From: Nitrosomonas sp.
GTDB lineage: Bacteria; Pseudomonadota; Gammaproteobacteria; Burkholderiales; Nitrosomonadaceae
Assembly: GCA_003514765.1 (NCBI GenBank)
Contig: DOOY01000175.1
Span: 1 to 9,885 of the forward strand
DNA: 9,885 nucleotides
Direction of reading: 5' to 3'
Shown piece after piece: positions 1-6,850 of this stretch. Position 1 is the first letter of the stretch; every line of letters begins with the position of its first letter. Both the position numbers and the translations under genes were made by a program. The notes under the pieces were generated by a model. It saw only the letters and a program-made list of their open reading frames with translations. It was not told where the DNA came from and made no database searches.

Positions 1-200
1 CTTATTATATCATTACCAATTACAAGATTGTGTACCGCCCCGTGGTCAATATTAAAAATGATTTCATCATTCTTAACACTATCTGCAGGCATGTCCATTT
101 CTGGAGTTACCCTAACAGACAATAATGGCGTATAGCCGCATTCACTACACCATTCATAGATGGATCGAATCAGGTATGGCTTTGTCGATGGCAGTTTCAT
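1..200 (-). CDS. sspB: ClpXP protease specificity-enhancing factor SspB (5' part only)
   Basis: Only the first 66 codons are present; the gene continues past the left edge of the window. The visible protein starts MKLPSTKPYLIRSIYEWC and contains IIFNIDHGAVHNLVIGND, which matches the N-terminal substrate-binding domain of SspB (PYLxRxxYEW, then a strand like IxxNIxxxAVxNLxxxND). In known systems SspB is a dimeric adaptor that binds the ssrA tag put on stalled proteins by tmRNA, and tethers them to the ClpX ATPase. The C-terminal ClpX-binding tail is not in the window. The start ATG overlaps the sspA stop codon in an ATGA of four bases (197-200), so the gene is very likely translationally coupled to sspA. 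SspA-SspB adjacency is the normal arrangement and strengthens the call. Confidence 0.93.
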   Translation of the reverse strand, partial: MKLPSTKPYLIRSIYEWCSECGYTPLLSVRVTPEMDMPADSVKNDEIIFNIDHGAVHNLVIGNDII

Positions 201-796
201 TTACGCATAACCTTTTCAGATGCAGACAATGCGTCGATAAAAAGGGGTCTGCTAAATAATCGCTCGGAATATTTTAACAGCGCGGCAGCCTGTTTAGGTA
301 GCTTAATCCCGTAATGTTCAAGTCGCCACAATAATGGCGCAATAGCGACATCCAACATCGAAAATTCGTCACCCAGCATGAACTTTTGTTTCTCAAATAT
401 GGGCGCAATCAGCGTCAAGTTCTCTGCAATGGCAATACGCGCCTTTTCAGTTGCCTTAGCATCTGCACTTTCAATTTCATCAATATAACAAAACAGCTCC
501 TGTTCAAAGCGATACAGCAATAACCTGGCACGAGCACGCATTACCGGATCGGCTGGCATAAGTTGCGGATGTGGAAAACGATCGTCAATATATTCATTAA
601 TGATATTGGATTCGTAGAGCACCAGATCCCGTTCTACCAGAATCGGCGCTCTTCCATAGGGACTCATTACTGCAAGATCTTCAGGCTTGTTATTTGGATC
701 AACATCAATTACTTCAAAGTCCATATCCTTTTCGTGCAAAACGATGCGACAACGATGGCTATACGGACAGGTAATCGTTGAATATAAAGTCATCAT
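197..796 (-). CDS. sspA: Stringent starvation protein A, GST-fold RNA polymerase-associated regulator
   Basis: A 199-residue protein with a glutathione-S-transferase fold: an N-terminal thioredoxin-like half (about 1-80, with TCPYSHRC at 9-16 and the ESNIINEYIDDRFPHP stretch at 62-77) and an all-helical C-terminal half. Members of the SspA family bind RNA polymerase and change transcription in stationary phase and stress, and do not act as transferases. The FPHP motif (74-77) corresponds to the surface Pro-His-Pro pocket known to be needed by E. coli SspA. The length is close to the family norm (about 200-212). Two ATGs in tandem (796-794 and 793-791) could serve as start. A GGGGA motif about ten bases upstream fits either; I kept the first. 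The gene lies 50 bases after petC and overlaps sspB by four bases, so it is probably expressed both from the pet operon and with sspB. Confidence 0.93.
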   Translation of the reverse strand: MMTLYSTITCPYSHRCRIVLHEKDMDFEVIDVDPNNKPEDLAVMSPYGRAPILVERDLVLYESNIINEYIDDRFPHPQLMPADPVMRARARLLLYRFEQELFCYIDEIESADAKATEKARIAIAENLTLIAPIFEKQKFMLGDEFSMLDVAIAPLLWRLEHYGIKLPKQAAALLKYSERLFSRPLFIDALSASEKVMRK

Positions 797-846
797 AGTT
801 ATATTTTCCCCATGCTTATACTAGAGATATGAAAAACTCTCCACAA

Positions 847-1572
847 TCAATGTATGTCTTTCCAATACTCTCGATATAATGCATAGGTCAACCCCAGCAT
901 GCCAAACAGGAATATCATAACCATGATTCCCAGACGCTTACGGTCGTTTGCAGCAGGTTCGCCAATATAGACCAGATAATTTACCAAATCAGCAACATAT
1001 TGATCATACTCAGGCACCGTCATTAAACCTGGCTCAGCCAACTCCAGGCTTTTTACTTCTTTACCATCAACCGTTTTCACAACAAGTTTTTGTTCACCTT
1101 GCAATTCATAGAGTACATGCGGCATGGCTGCTCGATCAAAAACAAGATTATTCCAGCCTGGCACTGTTGTATCATCACGATAAAAAGCGCGCAAGTAGGT
1201 ATACAACCAATCCGCACCTCTTGAACGTGCGATCACCGACAAATCCGGTGGTGCCACACCAAACCATTCTTCACCTTCATTTTTACGCATGGCTGATAGC
1301 ATCAGATCGCCAGCCTTCTGGTCTGTCAAAACCAATTTATCGAGTACTTCGGCTTCGTTATCCAAGCCGATATCGCGATGACGGTTGTAGCGCATAAAAC
1401 TAGCGCCATGGCATGTCAGGCAATAGTTCACAAAGGATTCGGCACCACGCTGTAATGCCTCATTATCTGTTGTATCAATAGGTGCCGTATCTAGTGGCAT
1501 CCCGGGCTCTGCAGCGAACAAACTCAATGGAGCCATAAACAAGACAAGTAGAAATATTTTTATTTTATTCAT
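847..1572 (-). CDS. petC: Ubiquinol-cytochrome c reductase, cytochrome c1 subunit
   Basis: A 241-residue c-type cytochrome that passes electrons from the Rieske protein to soluble cytochrome c on the periplasmic face of the bc1 complex. Residues 1-20 form a hydrophobic Sec signal peptide ending SLFA before AEPG. The haem-binding CLTCH motif is at 51-55. The probable axial methionine is M150 in AAMPHVLYELQG. A C-terminal membrane anchor lies at about 213-234, followed by a short charged tail REYWKDIH on the cytoplasmic side. All of this is the standard cytochrome c1 plan and the length fits bacterial forms without fused extra domains. Its ATG overlaps the petB stop in a four-base ATGA (1569-1572), which points to translational coupling. 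It is the third gene of petABC and sspA follows after 50 bases. Confidence 0.96.
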   Translation of the reverse strand: MNKIKIFLLVLFMAPLSLFAAEPGMPLDTAPIDTTDNEALQRGAESFVNYCLTCHGASFMRYNRHRDIGLDNEAEVLDKLVLTDQKAGDLMLSAMRKNEGEEWFGVAPPDLSVIARSRGADWLYTYLRAFYRDDTTVPGWNNLVFDRAAMPHVLYELQGEQKLVVKTVDGKEVKSLELAEPGLMTVPEYDQYVADLVNYLVYIGEPAANDRKRLGIMVMIFLFGMLGLTYALYREYWKDIH

Positions 1573-2816
1573 TTGGTCACTCTTTTAGGCTCAGGTTTTG
1601 TTTTATCTATTTTGCTGTACCAAGGCATTAAAATAAAGAACGCAAAATAAATAACTGAAAAGATTTGCGCTAACAAGGTATATAGCGGTGTAGGCGATTG
1701 CGTGCCCAGCCATCCTAGAACAAAAAAGCTGATAACGAAAAGCGTTAAAGCAAATTTAAAAATTGGACCTTTATAGCGAATGGATTTAACAGGACTCCTG
1801 TCAAGCCACGGCAAGAAACAGAAAACTGCAACACCGGCACCCATTAAAATCACACCCCACAATTTCGCATCAATCCAAAGGAAGTTTACTGTGACCGCTC
1901 GCAGCATTGAATAATAAGGGGTGAAATACCACACAGGCGCGATATGATCCGGGGTTTTTAATGTGTCGGCCGGAATGAAATTATTGTGTTCCAGGAAATA
2001 CCCACCCATTTCTGGCGCAAAGAAAATAATTCCGCAAAACACAATCAAAAATATAACAACGCCAAAAATATCCTTCACGGTGTAATAAGGATGAAATGGA
2101 ATGCCATCAACCGGTATTTTTGTTTGCGGATTTTTATTTTCTTTAATTTCGATACCGTCCGGATTATTTGAGCCGACTTCATGTAAAGCAATAATATGGA
2201 CAAACACCAGAACCACAATTAAAACTGGTAGCGTCACAACATGGTAGGCAAAGAAGCGGTTAAGCGCCGCATCCGAAAGCATAAAGTCACCTAAGATCCA
2301 GTTATGCAGTGTTTCACCAATGAAAGGAATGGCTTCAAACATACTTACAATCACCTGCGCGCCCCAGTATGACATTTGTCCCCAAGGCAAAATATAACCA
2401 GTGAATGCCAGACTCATCAACACAAAAAATATGCCCATACCGATTAACCATAAAAGCTCGCGTGGTTTTCGATAAGAACCGTACAGCATGCCACGAAACA
2501 TGTGCAAATATACAACCACAAAGAACATGGATGCACCGGTAGAATGCATATAACGAATCAGCCAGCCGTAATCAACATCACGCATGATATATTCCACTGA
2601 AGCAAAAGCCAGACTGGAGTCCGGCTTATAACTCATGGTAAGAAAAATACCAGTAACCAGCTGATTTACAAGCACTAGAAGCGCCAATGAACCAAAGAAA
2701 TACCAGAAATTAAAATTCTTTGGTGCGTAATATTCGGTAAAATGCTCTTTCCAGGTAGACACCAACGGAAAGCGCTTGTCTATCCATTCAAGAAACGTAT
2801 TGTTTTGCTTGTTCAT
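1569..2816 (-). CDS. petB: Ubiquinol-cytochrome c reductase, cytochrome b subunit
   Basis: A 415-residue polytopic membrane protein, the quinol-binding core of the bc1 complex. The two b-haem histidine pairs are visible: H91 and H105 (in RYMHSTGASMF and YLHMFRG), and H192 and H207 (in FFAYHVV and FVHIIALHEVGSNNPDG). The first pair is 14 residues apart, the second 15. The quinol-oxidation (Qo) motif is PVWY at 294-297, where mitochondria have PEWY. Conserved ILPWGQMSYWGAQV (142-155) forms part of the Qo region. The C-terminal part (about 320-400) adds further membrane helices and ends in a lysine/proline-rich cytoplasmic tail. The ATG directly abuts the petA stop (TAA then ATG, no gap) and the stop overlaps petC, so the three subunits are made from one message, as is usual. 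Confidence 0.97.
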   Translation of the reverse strand: MNKQNNTFLEWIDKRFPLVSTWKEHFTEYYAPKNFNFWYFFGSLALLVLVNQLVTGIFLTMSYKPDSSLAFASVEYIMRDVDYGWLIRYMHSTGASMFFVVVYLHMFRGMLYGSYRKPRELLWLIGMGIFFVLMSLAFTGYILPWGQMSYWGAQVIVSMFEAIPFIGETLHNWILGDFMLSDAALNRFFAYHVVTLPVLIVVLVFVHIIALHEVGSNNPDGIEIKENKNPQTKIPVDGIPFHPYYTVKDIFGVVIFLIVFCGIIFFAPEMGGYFLEHNNFIPADTLKTPDHIAPVWYFTPYYSMLRAVTVNFLWIDAKLWGVILMGAGVAVFCFLPWLDRSPVKSIRYKGPIFKFALTLFVISFFVLGWLGTQSPTPLYTLLAQIFSVIYFAFFILMPWYSKIDKTKPEPKRVTK

Positions 2817-3425
2817 TTATGCAGTTTCCTTGCTTTCTGCCCCAATTAAAAGGACGTTATCACTTAAATAAACATGAGGTGGAACTACTAAATTTGTTGG
2901 TGCAGGCACACTCTTGTAAACACGGCCTGCCAGATCAAATTTAGAACCATGACATGGGCAGAAAAAGCCACCCAGCCAATCTGACCCCAGATCTTCAGGC
3001 GCGATATCTTTCCTAAAAACTGGCGAACATCCCAAGTGCGTACAAATACCTTCCACAACCAGAATTTCTGGTTTGATTGAACGCGTTCTGTTTTTTGCGT
3101 AATCGGGCTGTTGATCTTTTTCTGAATTCGGATCAGCCAGTTGCGGTTCCAGCTTCTCAAGCGTAGCCAGCATTTGAGGTGTCCGGTCTAGAATCCATAC
3201 TACACGTCCACGCCACTCAACCATGAGCAACATGCCCGGTTCAAGCTTGGATATATCGACTTCAACCGGTGCGCCTGCAGCCTTGGCGCGTTCACTTGGC
3301 ATCATGCTCAGAACAAAAGGCGTCATGATACCAATGCCGGCAACCCCGCCTGCTACAGAAGTTGCAGCAACCAAGAACTTTCTTCTTCCACTCATTTCAT
3401 TATTAATGCTGAAACTATCTGCCAT
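2817..3425 (-). CDS. petA: Ubiquinol-cytochrome c reductase, Rieske iron-sulfur subunit
   Basis: A 202-residue Rieske protein. The [2Fe-2S] ligands and the disulfide cysteines are in CTHLGC (128-133) and CPCHG (156-160): C128/H130 and C156/H159 hold the cluster, while C133 and C158 form the bridge. Residues 14-40 make a single hydrophobic segment preceded by GRRKFL, a twin-arginine-type N-terminus; Rieske subunits are typically Tat-exported and keep this segment as a membrane anchor. The head domain takes electrons from quinol at the Qo site of PetB and swings to cytochrome c1. It is the first gene of petABC. The start at 3425 gives the usual MADS-like N-terminus; only a weak purine patch (GATGGAA) lies about ten bases upstream. 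About 340 bases of leader may precede it (see promoter at 3770). Confidence 0.97.
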   Translation of the reverse strand: MADSFSINNEMSGRRKFLVAATSVAGGVAGIGIMTPFVLSMMPSERAKAAGAPVEVDISKLEPGMLLMVEWRGRVVWILDRTPQMLATLEKLEPQLADPNSEKDQQPDYAKNRTRSIKPEILVVEGICTHLGCSPVFRKDIAPEDLGSDWLGGFFCPCHGSKFDLAGRVYKSVPAPTNLVVPPHVYLSDNVLLIGAESKETA

Positions 3426-3582
3426 ATTTTAAAATTCCATCAATTATTTTTTTCATGCAATATCAGTTATATGTATATGCAAAACCGTTAAAAAACTTCT
3501 ATCCGGCATTTTCCTTCAGAAATACTCTCATTAAAAGCCTTAAAAAAATGCATTCAATTCGCCAGAAACTCAGATTCAATAT

Positions 3583-3610
3583 AAAGCTGTCTTAACAAAG
3601 CTGTCTTAAG
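3583..3610. repeat. Tandem 14-base repeat with AAAGCTGTCTTAA core
   Basis: AAAGCTGTCTTAAC (3583-3596) is followed directly by AAAGCTGTCTTAAG (3597-3610); the copies differ only in the last base. The ten-base core GCTGTCTTAA occurs a third time inverted at 3742-3751 (TTAAGACAGC). All three lie in what would be the petA leader if the promoter at 3770 is used. They could be a protein-binding array or alternative RNA pairing partners; the sequence alone cannot separate these. Confidence 0.6.
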
Positions 3611-3628
3611 AAATTCTAGAAACGAAAC

Positions 3629-3661
3629 ACTAAATAGGCCATCCTATATATTAGTTTTTTA
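3629..3661 (+). terminator. Weak hairpin with T-tract, plus-strand orientation
   Basis: ACTAA-ATAGG (3629-3638) pairs with CCTAT (3643-3647) and TTAGT (3651-3655), leaving a CCAT loop and a three-base ATA bulge. On the plus strand it runs straight into TTTTTTA (3655-3661), so it has the shape of an intrinsic terminator for rightward transcripts. There is no plus-strand gene upstream of it in the window, and the stem is AT-rich, so it may instead only be a structure in the petA leader read on the minus strand. Confidence 0.3.
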
Positions 3662-3741
3662 TTCACAAATATATAGAAATTAAAGCGTATATGCGTGATT
3701 TTCTTGGCACTTTAAAAAAATGATTTTGACTTGTTATTGTT

Positions 3742-3751
3742 TTAAGACAGC
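3742..3751. repeat. Inverted copy of the GCTGTCTTAA element
   Basis: TTAAGACAGC here is the exact reverse complement of the ten-base core present twice at 3586-3595 and 3600-3609. In a minus-strand leader starting near 3763 it would sit about 12-20 bases from the 5' end and could pair with either downstream copy, about 135-150 bases away. It also shares two bases with a small local hairpin (GCCCGTT at 3750-3756 with AATGGGC at 3760-3766, one G-T pair). Confidence 0.55.
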
Positions 3752-3769
3752 CCGTTGTAAATGGGCCGC

Positions 3770-3798
3770 ATTATACCATAAGCATGACAGGGGAATAC
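3770..3798 (-). promoter_or_regulatory. Candidate extended -10 promoter for petABC-sspAB
   Basis: Read on the minus strand, TGGTATAAT (3778-3770) is a consensus TATAAT with an extended TGn element. The -35 position (3793-3798, GTATTC at 17-base spacing) is poor, as is common for extended -10 promoters. Transcription would start near 3763 in a GC-rich patch and yield a leader of about 338 bases before the petA ATG. It is the best promoter-like sequence upstream of the cluster, but closer promoters in the AT-rich leader cannot be excluded. Confidence 0.5.
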
Positions 3799-3960
3799 TA
3801 AAAAAACAGTTTCAAATTTAAAGTGTCGACTCATTTTAAGTTCAAACAACAAGTGTATACAGTCGGCATGCGCTGTGTCACCCAACTTCAAAAACAGGCG
3901 CCCCGTGATATGCGGAGTCGAGGAATCGATAGATGATACGGCAAAACAATTTACAAAAAA

Positions 3961-6672
3961 TTACCGAATCTTGCCATGACACTGTTTATATTTCTTGCCT
4001 GAACCGCATGGGCAAGGTTGATTGCGCCCAATCTTGTCTCCCTGGCGCACAAAAGTCTGCGATGCTTTCTCATCAGAATCCTGACCGCCAGACACATTAT
4101 CGTGATGATATTCCACTTTCTCAGGTGATTTGAGTGTTTCAGTGACAGCTTCAACCTGCTGCTCATTTTTAATCTGAACGGTTAATAATATTCTGGTTAC
4201 TTCTGCTTTTATTTCTTCGAGCATATTGGTAAACAGCTCGAACGCTTCACGCTTATATTCCTGCTTTGGATTCTTTTGAGCGTAGCCACGCAAATGTATG
4301 CCTTGCCGCAAATGATCCAATGCTGCCAAATGCTCACGCCAATGCGTATCAAGAACCTGCAACATCAGCGCACGCTCATATTGATGCATAATATCAGCGC
4401 CGATCTGATCAACCTTGCCTTGATAATGCTGCGCCGCGATTTCAATGATCCGATCACATAACGTTTCTTCATGCAAGTCAGATTCTTCATCCAGCCACTT
4501 CTGAACAGGCAAATGCAAATGATATTCGGACACCAGCGCTTTCTCCAGCCCCGGCACGTCCCATTGTTCCTCAACACTTTGCGGTGGAATATGCAGGCTA
4601 AATAGACTGCTCAGAACACTCTCGCGCACGGCAGTAATGGTTTCTGTAATATCATGTTCTGCTTCCAATAATTCATTGCGCTGCTGATAAATAACATTAC
4701 GCTGATCGTTAGCCACATCATCGTAATCCAGCAACTGTTTCCGTATATCAAAATTCCGCGCTTCAACCTTACGCTGTGCGTTTTCAATCGCACGTGTAAC
4801 CCAGGGGTGCTCAATTGCTTCTCCCTCAGGCATTTTAAGGCGTGTCATAATATTTGCGACACGATCGGATGCAAAAATACGCAACAGCGGATCTTCCAGG
4901 GAAAGATAAAAACGGCTTGAACCAGGATCGCCTTGTCTGCCCGAACGCCCACGCAACTGATTGTCTACGCGACGCGACTCGTGCCTTTCAGTACCGATGA
5001 TATGCAGCCCTCCTTTTTCCAGGACTTCGTCATGGACCACTTGCCATCTATCATAGGCTTCCTTAATACGTTTCTCTTTTTCCGCGTCACTCAGTTTTTC
5101 ATCATGCCGTATACCCTCAACTTCAGGTTCAGGATTACCACCTAAAACGATATCCGTACCCCGCCCGGCCATATTGGTCGCAATAGTAATCATTTTTGGG
5201 CGCCCAGCCTGGACAATAATATTGGCCTCGCTGGCATGCTGTTTAGCGTTCAGCACCTGATGCGGTAATTTTGCACGATCCAGCAACTTGGACAGCAACA
5301 CGTTATTTTCAATAGATGTCGTACCCACGAGTACAGGCTGACCCTTTTCATAACACTCTCTGATTCCTTCGGCAATGGCGTTATTTTTTTCATCCATGGT
5401 ACGAAAAACCTGATCCATGCGATCATCACGTATCATAGGGCGATGCGTCGGAACAATCACGGTTTCAAGACCGTAAATCTGCTGAAATTCAGCAGCTTCG
5501 GTATCCGCCGTGCCGGTCATCCCGGCCAGTTTATGATACATGCGAAAATAATTCTGGAAGGTGATTGATGCCAGCGTCTGATTCTCTTTCTGAATGGTAA
5601 CGCCTTCTTTTGCTTCAACCGCTTGATGCAACCCGTCAGACCAGCGCCGGCCGGCCATCAGACGTCCGGTAAATTCATCGACAATAACAACTTCACCGTC
5701 TTGTAATACGTAATGCTGATCCATGAAATACAAAGCATGCGCACGCAAGCCTGCAGTCAGATGATGAATCAAACTCACATTCGCCGGATCATACAGACTG
5801 GTACCCGATTTGAGTAAACCCGCTTCCGCCAGCAGCTTTTCGGCATGTTCAAAACCTTCTTCACTCAATGTCACCTGATGTGCTTTCTCGTCAACACTGT
5901 AATCGCCCGGGCTGTCTTCTTTTTCCTGGCGGGTTAATTTAGGAATCAGTTTGTTAATGCGTACATAGATCTCCGTATCACCTTCAGCCTGACCGGAAAT
6001 AATCAGCGGCGTGCGCGCTTCGTCAATCAAAATAGAATCCACCTCATCCACGATCGCAAAGTTGAGATGACGCTGCACGCGCTCAGCCTGATGCGTCACC
6101 ATATTGTCACGCAAATAATCAAAGCCGTATTCATTATTGGTGCCATAGATGATATCCGCCGCATAAGCCGCCTGTTTTTCTTCACGCGGCATTTGACCGT
6201 AGATGACGCCAACGCTGATCCCCAAAAATTCATAGATCTTACCCATCCAGCCTGCATCGCGCTTCGCCAGATAATCATTGACAGTCACCACATGAACACC
6301 ATGACCTGACAAAGCATTCAGATATGCAGGCAAAGTCGCCATGAGCGTTTTACCTTCACCGGTACGCATTTCCGAAATTTTACCGTCATGCAAAACCATG
6401 CCGCCAATCAACTGCACATCGAAATGGCGCATGTTCAGTACGCGTTTACCCACCTCACGCACCACAGCGAATGCCTCGGGCAGTATTGCATCCAATGTTT
6501 CTCCGCCGTCAATACGTTGCTTAAATTCGTCCGTCTTGGCACGTAATTCAGCATCCGTCAGCTGCTCGATTTCAGCTTCAAGTGAATTAATTACATCAAC
6601 TGTTTTAGAGTACTGTTTGACTATACGGTCGTTACGACTTCCAAAAACCTTTTTGAGTAGATTACTTAGCAT
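3961..6672 (-). CDS. secA: Preprotein translocase ATPase SecA
   Basis: A full-length 903-residue SecA, the motor that pushes unfolded preproteins through SecYEG using ATP. Visible landmarks: [16 protein letters not shown] start, Walker [10 protein letters not shown] (102-110), [10 protein letters not shown] (131-140), DEVD (209-212) as the DEAD-type Walker B, GMTGTA (383-388), [14 protein letters not shown] (498-511) and [10 protein letters not shown] (572-581) in the second helicase half. The C-terminal zinc site [15 protein letters not shown] (C887, C889, C898, H899) that binds SecB is intact. The length is typical for proteobacteria (about 900). The start is fixed by the conserved N-terminus; there is no recognisable Shine-Dalgarno sequence just before it. 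The upstream M23 gene has the same orientation, but an intrinsic terminator lies between them, so secA probably has its own promoter. Confidence 0.98.
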   Translation of the reverse strand: MLSNLLKKVFGSRNDRIVKQYSKTVDVINSLEAEIEQLTDAELRAKTDEFKQRIDGGETLDAILPEAFAVVREVGKRVLNMRHFDVQLIGGMVLHDGKISEMRTGEGKTLMATLPAYLNALSGHGVHVVTVNDYLAKRDAGWMGKIYEFLGISVGVIYGQMPREEKQAAYAADIIYGTNNEYGFDYLRDNMVTHQAERVQRHLNFAIVDEVDSILIDEARTPLIISGQAEGDTEIYVRINKLIPKLTRQEKEDSPGDYSVDEKAHQVTLSEEGFEHAEKLLAEAGLLKSGTSLYDPANVSLIHHLTAGLRAHALYFMDQHYVLQDGEVVIVDEFTGRLMAGRRWSDGLHQAVEAKEGVTIQKENQTLASITFQNYFRMYHKLAGMTGTADTEAAEFQQIYGLETVIVPTHRPMIRDDRMDQVFRTMDEKNNAIAEGIRECYEKGQPVLVGTTSIENNVLLSKLLDRAKLPHQVLNAKQHASEANIIVQAGRPKMITIATNMAGRGTDIVLGGNPEPEVEGIRHDEKLSDAEKEKRIKEAYDRWQVVHDEVLEKGGLHIIGTERHESRRVDNQLRGRSGRQGDPGSSRFYLSLEDPLLRIFASDRVANIMTRLKMPEGEAIEHPWVTRAIENAQRKVEARNFDIRKQLLDYDDVANDQRNVIYQQRNELLEAEHDITETITAVRESVLSSLFSLHIPPQSVEEQWDVPGLEKALVSEYHLHLPVQKWLDEESDLHEETLCDRIIEIAAQHYQGKVDQIGADIMHQYERALMLQVLDTHWREHLAALDHLRQGIHLRGYAQKNPKQEYKREAFELFTNMLEEIKAEVTRILLTVQIKNEQQVEAVTETLKSPEKVEYHHDNVSGGQDSDEKASQTFVRQGDKIGRNQPCPCGSGKKYKQCHGKIR

Positions 6673-6700
6673 AACAATCTGAAATAAAATTAATATCCGG

Positions 6701-6734
6701 AAAAAACAAAGAGCGAGACATTTCGCCTCACTCT
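6701..6734 (-). terminator. Intrinsic terminator between the M23 gene and secA
   Basis: On the minus strand AGAGTGAGGC (6734-6725) pairs with GTCTCGCTCT (6719-6710) over ten base pairs, two of them G-T, closing a five-base GAAAT loop. It runs into TTGTTTTTT (6709-6701). This is a standard Rho-independent terminator placed 28 bases upstream of the secA ATG, ending transcripts that come from the M23 gene or acting as an attenuator within a secA leader. Confidence 0.75.
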
Positions 6735-6759
6735 ATAAAAACCTGTGAAAGAAAAGCAA
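6732..6759 (-). promoter_or_regulatory. Candidate secA promoter overlapping the terminator arm
   Basis: TTGCTT (6759-6754) and TATAGA (6737-6732) are separated by 16 bases on the minus strand and resemble sigma70 -35 and -10 boxes, each imperfect. The predicted start near 6725 would fall at the end of the first arm of the terminator, so such transcripts would lack the hairpin and continue into secA with a leader of about 50 bases. Consensus match is moderate only. Confidence 0.35.
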
Positions 6760-6792
6760 CGGTTAGAATAAAAAACTAACACATTCAATCAG

Positions 6793-6840
6793 TCACTTAC
6801 GAGAATCAACACTGAGCGCCAATCGATTACTTGGTCGCAT
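6793..6840 (-). other. Short open frame of 15 codons upstream of secA
   Basis: ATG at 6840 begins MRPSNRLALSVDSRK and stops at 6793, ten bases after the M23 stop codon. It has no convincing ribosome-binding site and nothing resembling the SecM arrest sequence (FxxxxWIxxxxGIRAGP). It is listed only because it occupies the position where secA leader genes can occur; it may well be chance. Confidence 0.12.
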
Positions 6841-6850
6841 CTTTAATCAA

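Larger units (their letters stand above)
3426..3960. other. Non-coding region between secA 3' end and petA
   Basis: 535 bases of AT-rich sequence with no credible gene on either strand; the longest open frames are short (for instance 30 codons on the minus strand with no ribosome site). It holds a minus-strand extended -10 promoter candidate at 3770-3778, a pair of 14-base tandem repeats at 3583-3610, an inverted partner of these at 3742-3751, and a hairpin at 3629-3655. I looked for a tRNA or small stable RNA and found none convincing. I found no clear intrinsic terminator just after secA: the TAATTTTTTG at its end is not preceded by a stable stem. Confidence 0.7.

Noticed and set aside
797..846. 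A possible internal promoter for sspA in the petC-sspA gap (TTGTGG with a TAGTAT/TATAAG region).
   Set aside because: Either the -10 match or the spacing is poor in each reading; not strong enough to list as a feature.
948..1397. A 149-codon plus-strand open frame inside petC.
   Set aside because: It is the antisense shadow of a gene whose haem motif, signal peptide and anchor are all intact.
3841..3892. An imperfect inverted repeat (GTGTATACAG with CTGTGTCAC) after secA as a possible terminator.
   Set aside because: Only four contiguous pairs are certain and no T-tract follows on the minus strand.
3900..3945. A stretch resembling a tRNA T-arm and acceptor end near the secA 3' side.
   Set aside because: Only a short TCGATTCCTCGA palindrome could be found; no cloverleaf or CCA-type end could be folded around it.
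3933..4133. A 66-codon plus-strand open frame antisense to the end of secA.
   Set aside because: It mirrors conserved SecA coding sequence including the zinc-binding tail; no independent sign of coding.
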